A stretch of 64,000 nucleotides of DNA, taken from contig NEEC01000017.1 in the NCBI GenBank assembly GCA_002189035.1, positions 1,922,001 to 1,986,000 of the forward strand, in the 5' to 3' direction. Both the position numbers and the translations under genes were made by a program. This stretch comes from Utricularia gibba (lineage: Eukaryota > Streptophyta > Magnoliopsida > Lamiales > Lentibulariaceae). Position 1 is the stretch's first letter. Each line of letters opens with the position of its first letter. A model generated the notes under the pieces. It worked only from the letters and a program-made list of their open reading frames with translations. It was not told the DNA's origin and searched no databases. This document shows, one piece after another, positions 57,418 through 64,000 of this stretch.

Positions 57418-60400
57418 ATGGCGAAGAAGAAAGCTTCAAAGGGTTCAACTAAGAAAAAGAGTAGTAAGAGTACGATGATGAATAAATTGAGAGTCCAGAA
57501 TTCAGGGGCAGGGAAAGTCAAACAACCGAAAGAAAATCCATTTGAGAGCATATGGTCGAGGCGGAAATTTAACATCTTGGGCCAAAAACGAAAGAGCGGG
57601 GAAACTGAGAAACGCCGTGTTGCACTCTCGCGTTCACTTGCCATTCAGAAGGTCAATTTCCCATGACTTGCTGCGTTGGCTTTGTTTTAGAATGTTAATG
57701 TGCATGGTAGATTTTCATCAAAACTTGTATAAATGAAATCTGCATTGTTTTTTTTGGGTGCTAAATTGAAGAAGAGCAAATCCACTTTATTTACTTGTGG
57801 AGGTGTGTTTGTTAAGACTAATTTTTAGTGTCTGCATGCCATCCCTGCAGACTCCTAGATTTTTTTAGTTGGAAAGCTGTTTTTTTTTTCGCAATTTTGT
57901 CAATTTGCTGACCTTTTCAAAATTCTGTCATATATTCTGACTACAATGCAGAGGCAAAAAACATTGCTAAAGGAATACTTGCAGAACTCCAAATCATCTG
58001 TCTTTTTGGATAAGCGAATTGGTGAGAATGATGGAAGACTTGAAGAATTTGATAAGGCGATATTGAGGTCTCAACGTGAAATACAGGCTCGTCCCATTTA
58101 TGCTTACATTTTCTTGAACTGTGCTAGCTCTTTGGATGATTTATAACAAGCAGGTTACCCTTATTAAGTTGCTTTTGTTGTTTGTTTTATTAGACTAAGT
58201 TGAAAAGGAAAAACCTATACAATTTGTCGGATGAAGAGGAAGATGATCTTTATATTGGAGAAGATGCATACTTTCCTGAAAGGGATGACTATGAAGAGGA
58301 AGATCCAGCAGAGGACGAAGAGGATGGCCAATCAATTGGGATTGAGAGTAAGATATTTCACTGAAAATTTCTTGGGTTGCTTCTTTTGTGTTACATCTCA
58401 AAATTTCATTTTGTAAATGTTGTCAAGGTTTTAGTCCTTTGTATGGTTAAAGGGCATTGTTAACAGTATGTGCGTTTTACTTCAGATAACAAAAACTGTT
58501 CACGACTTTATCCCCGAGAAGCAGAGGGTGGAATGGATTCATTAGCCCAGGAAAATGTGAGATTGCGCTCCTCCTTGTAGCTTGATATATGTGTATTAAA
58601 GAAATCTGCCCATGGTCTTTTTTAAATAAGCTCTCCTTTCGTACCCTGGATTATTTTTGATCCACGTCTAAGTTTTACAATCATATTTAACTTTTCTAAC
58701 AATATGAAATTATCATTTGTGGGTTCAACATAGTAACTTTTTTTCTCTACCAACATTCTGACAGAGGCATAAAAGCAAGAAGGAGGTGATGGATGACATA
58801 ATTTCTAAAAGCAAGTTCTTCAAGGTTTCTTCTTTTTACCAAATTCAAAAACTGCCTTCCATTGCCCCTTCTTCACTCCCTTATATTCTGCATGTTTTTG
58901 GTATCTTCTTACTGCTTTTCAGGCCCAAAAGGCGCAGGAAAAGGAAGAAAATGAGAAGTTTGTGGAACAATTAGACAAGGATTTTACATCGTTGCTACAA
59001 TCAGATGTGCTTCAACTCTGACGCAACCTGGGAAAGATAAAGCTTTTGGCAACAACATATCAAATGATAATTCAATGAAAAATGAGGTGGCAATTTGAAA
59101 AATTGGGTTTCAGTTCACTTATCAGTTAAATACTGTCATATATATGGAATTGTGTTTTTTCTTTAATGATTGTTCTGTGGCCGTTGTTTTGGGGCTGCAA
59201 GGTGTAATTTCAGAATTTTTTCAGGCTCACCTCTTTTGTATTCTGTCACTCTTACTATGTTAGCGTAGTTTTGTTCACTTTTGTGATCATGCGTAGCTTC
59301 ACTTTCTCAGGAAAAGCCCTATCAGTATGACAAATTGTACAGTGAATTGGCACTTGACATCAGAGCTCGTCCAACTAACAGGACAAAGACAGCTGAGAGT
59401 TAGCCCAGGCAGAAAGAGAGCGCCTTGAGCAGTTGGAGGTGCAAGTTTTGCTTGGCTATGCTCGTTTCATTTTGTTTCATTTTAGCCATCTTTTGCATCA
59501 AAGTTTCTCTCTTGCTAATTTAATATTATAATTTATCTGGGAAAGTAACGGCCATGGTTCAGGAGGAGCGTCAGAAGAGAATGGCCAGTACTGAAGATTC
59601 TGGCGATGAAGGTGCACCTTCCAGTGATGATGATGAGTCTGGAAAGCGTCTTAATCTTGTATCTGGAGACGATCCTGGTAATACTCTCTCTGATGATCCA
59701 ATTTCACGAAGTAAAGTTGGGTGGATTGATGAGATTCTTAGAAGAGATAAGTGCAAAGATTTGTCTGTCAATCCCACAACATCTGGGAACTCTGAGAGTG
59801 ATGATGATGAGGAGGAAGAGGATAGTGATGATCAGGAGGAGGAGGATGAGGACAACCCTGATGTTGGAAAGGCTCAATCCCTGAAGGACTGGGAACAGAG
59901 TGATGATGAGTATGTTGAAGATCTAGATGAAGAAGAAGAACCGGTGTATGATTCTGAGAATGTAAACATAAATGTTCAAAGGGATTCTGAAAATGTGAAA
60001 ATAAATGCTCAAAGGGCATCTGATAGAAAAGCAGACCTTCCTTATACCATTGACGCCCCAAAAAATTTTGAAGAACTTAGTGCTATTTTGGAGAATCGTT
60101 CTGCTGATGAGATTATGGAAGTTATCAGGAGAATCCGAACATATAATTCAATAAGCATTGCTGCTGAGAACCGCAAGAAAATTCAAGTATGTTCCCTTTT
60201 TAATATATTGTTCTTAACATGACGTTACATAGTTGGATAGTGATCTTATGAAATGTATTTCAGGTTTTCTATGGTTTATTATTGCAATACTTTGCAGTCC
60301 TGGCAAACACAAAACCACTGAACCTGACAGTGCTTAATTTGCTAGTCAAGCCCCTAATGGAAATCAGTACAGAGGTTCCATATTTTGCAGCCATATGTGC

Positions 60401-61933
60401 TCGTCAGCGGTTGCTTCGAATCCGCACTCAGTTTTGTGAAGATCTGAAGAATGCAGGTTTGGTTTTGTTTAGATTAATGTATCAGAACATGCATTTGCAA
60501 GGGAATTTTCATTTCATGTTAGTTTCAGTTACGCAACAGTTTAACTATTTCCTGTTTGCATAGCAGGTAAAAGTAGTTGGCCCAGTTTGAAGACGCTCTG
60601 TCTCTTAAGGCTTTGGTGCATGATTTTTCCTTGTTCCGACTTTCGTCATGCTGTGATAACCCCTACTATATTATTGATGTCTGAATATCTCATGCGGTGT
60701 CGCATCATCAGCAGACGTGACATAGCAGTTGGCTCTTTCTTGTGCTCTATGATGCTCTCTGTGAGAACCATTCTTGATTTCCTAACCAAAGAACACAATA
60801 TTGTTTTCTTAAAACCCCGCCTTTTCCACCTTCACCACCTAAACTGAAGCATCTTTGCAGATCAGCAAGCAGTCAAAAAGATATTGCCCTGAGGCTGTCA
60901 CATTCATACAGACTATGCTGATGGCTGCTCTAAGCAACAGGCAAATTGTTGAATCTTCGCAGGTTTTATTTTTCTGGGTTGTTTACCACGAATTCTTTCT
61001 GCATCCTGAAATGTTAATGCATTATGTTTACATTTGTGATGCAGTTATATCATCTGATGGAGTTGAAAGCAACAAGTCCATTACTCCGATTGGAAGGACA
61101 TGTCGATGAGATACGCCCCTTAGACTTCCTTGCACTGATGGATTTGCCTGATGATTCTTCTTATTTTACATCCGACACTTTCAAGTTAGTTATGCATTTA
61201 TGTTCAGTTTGATGTTCTGATTTCGAATATCCATGTAGGAAAATTCTAGGATTTTACACTGTTTGTTATTTGAAAAAGCTAGACAAATTTCTCTTATTCT
61301 ACCTGCAGGGCTAGCTTGCTTTCTGCATTGGTTGGAAATCTTGAAGGATTTATCGATGTTTATCTGGATCTCAAGTCATTTCCAGAGATATTTTCTCCAT
61401 TGACCAAGGTCCTTTCCGATCTAGAAGGAGAAGAACACATGCCAGAAGTGTTGAAGATTGAAATCAAGGACATTGTGTCATGTATTGATAGCAAATGCCA
61501 AGAATTGCATGTTGTTCGCCAGCCATTGCGGTACCAAAAAGTGAAGATAATTAGAACTCTGGCCCCCAAGTTCGAAGAGAAGTAAGTCTCCGGTTCCCCT
61601 TAATGGATCTGCTACACTCCTTTCCAGCTCTGGATGCCACTGATGGAGTTGTATGATAAACACTGCAGGTTTGTGAAGGGAAGAGACTATGACCCAGACC
61701 GCGAGAGAGTGGAGCGGAAGAAATTGAAGAAACGGTTGAAACAGGAAGCAAGAGGGGCTGCAAGAGAACTGCGAAAAGATAACCAGTTTCTGCTGGAGGT
61801 TAAAGATAAGGAGAGAGCTGAGTTGTATCAAGAGAAAGCTGAGAGATACAAGAAAGACAAGGCCTTTCTTCAAGAGCAGGAGCACGCTTTCAAGTCTGGC
61901 CAGTTGGGAAAAAGCAGGAAGAGACGGAGATGA
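57418..61933 (+). CDS. NOP14: Nucleolar protein 14 (NOP14), 40S ribosome biogenesis; two one-base frame breaks
   Basis: Fourteen exons are readable: 57418-57651, 57952-58086, 58194-58347, 58486-58556, 58765-58824, 58923-59086, 59311-59438, 59563-60186, 60264-60456, 60567-60760, 60861-60962, 61045-61184, 61309-61581, 61669-61933. Twelve close in phase. Exon 6 (164 nt) and exon 7 (128 nt) are each exactly one base short, giving TGA at 59019 and TAG at 59401; with the missing bases the protein would have 912 residues, near the family length. Motifs: Lys-rich NPFESIWSRRKF, KYNLSDEEED-like NLYNLSDEEED, DIRARPTNRTKTAE, SKVGWIDEILRR, acidic repeats, FLCSMMLS, LKATSPLLRLEGHVDEIRPL, and a basic Lys/Arg coiled tail ending GKSRKRRR. 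NOP14 is a U3 processome factor needed for 18S maturation. The exon 2 donor appears to be GC (CAG|gctcgt). The frame breaks are most likely assembly indels. Confidence 0.92.
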
Positions 61934-62121
61934 GGCCCATCTCTGGCTCTGCTTTTTTGTTGTTCGAGGTGTTCCAAGTTTTGCACGAAGTCAGAGAGAA
62001 ACAGATAATAGAACATTGTACTTGTATTGGAGATCCAATAGATCGTTCATGCTACAACACAGAAATGAGGATTCTCTCTGGATTCAATTGTTAGCGATAC
62101 CCTGAGAGAAGTGTAGCCCTC
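61934..62121. terminator. Short convergent 3' gap (NOP14 / J-domain gene)
   Basis: Only 187 bp separate the two stop codons, so both 3' UTRs and polyadenylation regions must fit or overlap here. No strong AATAAA was seen on the forward strand in the first 100 bp. Overlapping antisense 3' ends are likely. Confidence 0.4.
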
Positions 62122-63959
62122 CTATGAAGATGACATGCTATCTCTCATGCGAGTGATGAGCTTGAATTTCTCCTCAGCTTCGACCTGCTGCCGAATCTCA
62201 AGGCGTGATGCTCGGTCGGGGTGGAATGCCAGAAGGGCTTTCTTGTAAGATACCAGGACCTGCAACAAGCAAATTACATATGGCACTCCACTTTCTATCA
62301 AAAGCAACCTTGTTTCTTGAGCATCAAAACATAACAGTGAGTAGTAGTTTCAGTAAGATGAAAACTCGAAGACAATGTAATGAACCTGTTGCGGTGATGG
62401 TGTCGGCCAACCTGCAACGGAGATCCCTAGTTCGTGCAGCAGAGAAGCCATGTCCTTTTTGCATGCCATCTCAAGCAAAGAGAGTTCCTTCTGAACTTCA
62501 GCACGAATTTCCTCTCTCAAGTTAAGAGTTTCCTCTTCCTGAAATATAAATATGCTTGTTTTAAAGCAATATATAATTATTGCCGCATCTAAAGCTATCA
62601 GAGTGAATTAGTCGTGAATTCTAAACGTTTGAAAGGACCCTTTAATGGTGAGAACCTTTTTCTGAGAATTCCGAATTTCCTCTACCCGCTCCTTTTGTCT
62701 TCTTTCCATGTCCATTAAACGCATAGTCTCAGCCTTCCTTCTCTTGGCTAGCATTCGGAGTTGTTTTGCTTCTTGAGCCTAGAAAAGGAATCAAACACAT
62801 TTACATGAAAAATAAACCCACATCCTAGAGTGCACGAAAAAAGAAAACTCATAGGAATTGGGATGCACGAGTTAGTAATATATTCACTAATTGAATGTGC
62901 AATGCTCATTAAAAAAGGATAGAGTCAACAGAGCAGAACCTGAACTCTCAGTGCTTCTTGCCGAGCAGCCCATTCTTCCTCCATTGCCATTTTGTATTCA
63001 TCGGTTTCCTTGATCTTTTCACGCTCATGAAAAATAGAGTCCTGTTCTGAAACCAAAGCATCCTTGCACATAATTTGGGTGTTGTCTATTTCGTTGTCCC
63101 ATTGTTTGCTAACCGAAAAGGAAGCAACATTTGTTTCATGCATCTCATCATCATCATTAGTTTGCAGAAATGGCCTAGATTCTGACTGCCCTGGTTCCTG
63201 GGCAACTGCACACGGCTTCACATCAGAATCTGAACCCCTTACTCGATCTGTGGTTCCTGAAGCTCCAGTGGCTTCATTTAAATCACTGGAAAAACAACTA
63301 GGTAATACATCCTCAGACAGAGGAGATTCCACATCAGAAGAAGGCTTGTTGATATCCAAAAACTGATCTTCTCCCACAGCACACCTAGAGTTATCAACCC
63401 CATCATTAACTGGTGGACTGATGCTGTTAAACCCCGATTCACAATGACCAGTATCCAACTTAGCACTTGAAGAAAAGCCTTTCGTCCACTTCTCTTGAAT
63501 CTTCCCAGAAGAATCCTCAAAAATTTCACAGCAACAAAAATCAGATGGAATGTTTTCTAGGCCAATATCTAAACCGTGTACGTCTCCAAAAGAAGCATTG
63601 GATGAATAGGTACGCTTGCACTTGGATAATCTCACTGGTGTTACATTATCCTTGACAAATTGGGCTTTAGCAGAAGTATTTGAAGGACCCTCGAAATGCA
63701 TACCTAGGTGGCCAGATTCTGCCCTCGAAGAAGTACCCGTGTTTTCATCAGCATCATCATCATCAATATGTATGACATTCACGTACCGCCTTCTCTTAAC
63801 TTTAGGGACATCGATGATAACAACTTGCTCATCATAAGCTTCTTCATCAACATCTATAAGTATCACATGTTCGGATCCCTCACGAATGAGATGCCTACTA
63901 AACCCTCTCCGTGTAGAGCAGGGTCTGGAAGAAGGATGATCCAGAGATACTTCACTCAT
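62122..63959 (-). CDS. J-domain-containing protein with long acidic N-terminus (plant-specific type)
   Basis: Reverse-strand exons 63959-62940, 62778-62656, 62538-62386 and 62259-62122 join in phase to 477 residues. The N-terminal ~300 residues are Ser/Asp-rich, with hydrophobic-acidic patches (HVILIDVDEEAYDEQVVIID, NVIHIDDDDADEN) and no known fold. Residues about 320-410 are a charged coiled coil (EYKMAMEEEWAARQEALRVQ, KRRKAETMRLMDMERRQKER). The C-terminus is a short J-like domain, SYKKALLAFHPDRASR, with the diagnostic HPD at 445-447, ending EAEEKFKLITRMRD. HPD activates Hsp70 ATPase, so it is probably an Hsp70 co-chaperone; clients are unknown. An acceptor (ctctttcag) lies 5 bases before the ATG at 63957-63959, so an upstream exon exists beyond this point. 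It could be 5' UTR or extend the coding region past the window edge. Confidence 0.85.
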
Positions 63960-64000
63960 TGCAACTGAAAGAGAATCAGGCAATAGCTACCTAAAAAGGA

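Noticed and set aside
1-64000. Search for tRNA, rRNA, CRISPR, phage or bacterial-type defence systems
   Set aside because: No tRNA-like B-box with flanking stem, no spaced short repeats and no bacterial-type gene clusters were found; the window is plant nuclear DNA throughout.

Overview
This is a nuclear chromosomal window from a flowering plant, most likely a eudicot. Genes are split by short GT-AG introns, intergenic DNA is AT-rich, and the products are plant-specific: a VIK-type ankyrin kinase, PRIN2, WRKY57-like, MIXTA-type MYB, ureide permease, GT106 rhamnosyltransferase, BIG GRAIN 1-like and DUF1336/DUF569/DUF863 proteins. There are no operons, CRISPR arrays, prophages or intact transposons. 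I rebuilt exon models by hand; in almost every model the codon phase closes across all introns.

Layout. 1-285 (-): start of a VIK-like kinase, divergent from PRIN2 (777-1565, +). 1566-5141: no clear gene; a decayed copia-like fragment and an unassigned stretch. 5142-7523 (+): DUF1336 (CW14/EDR2-C) protein. 7524-9251: spacer with a tandem array of a ~123-bp unit. 9252-9932 and 10854-11877 (+): two DUF569 genes, the first lacking the last exon. 12243-14208 (-): coiled-coil/RGG protein. 14630-16004 (-): RRM protein, divergent from a COG2426 membrane protein (16198-17682, +). 18180-19636 (+): pectate lyase. 21753-23012 (+): F-box/kelch protein. 23517-24911 (+): ribosomal protein uS4 (RPS9). 25565-28119 (+): CULLIN3. 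28120-31817: mostly empty, with one possible tiny spliced gene. 31818-32898 (+): R2R3-MYB with a 3' frameshift. 33331-36215 (-): RRT-type rhamnosyltransferase, divergent from HRD1 (37307-39693, +). 42371-45404 (+): DUF863. 46867-48598 (+): WRKY57-like. 49269-50474 (-): ELM2 protein. 51849-53236 (+): ureide permease, convergent with BIG GRAIN 1-like (53363-54163, -). 54164-57417: very AT-rich spacer with an LTR-like remnant. 57418-61933 (+): NOP14, convergent with a J-domain protein (62122-63959, -).

Shared themes. RPS9 and NOP14 both serve 40S ribosome production, and both have site II (GGCCCA/TGGGCC-type) and telo-box motifs near their starts. CUL3, HRD1 and the F-box/kelch protein belong to ubiquitin ligase systems. 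The pectate lyase and the RRT-like enzyme act on pectin. These genes are not co-regulated units; the block looks like ordinary ancestral gene order.

The most useful observation is that four reading-frame breaks in three otherwise well-preserved genes (NOP14 twice, MYB, COG2426) are each explained by one missing base. That points to consensus indel errors in the assembly, or less likely to recent gene decay. I found no convincing undescribed multi-gene system.
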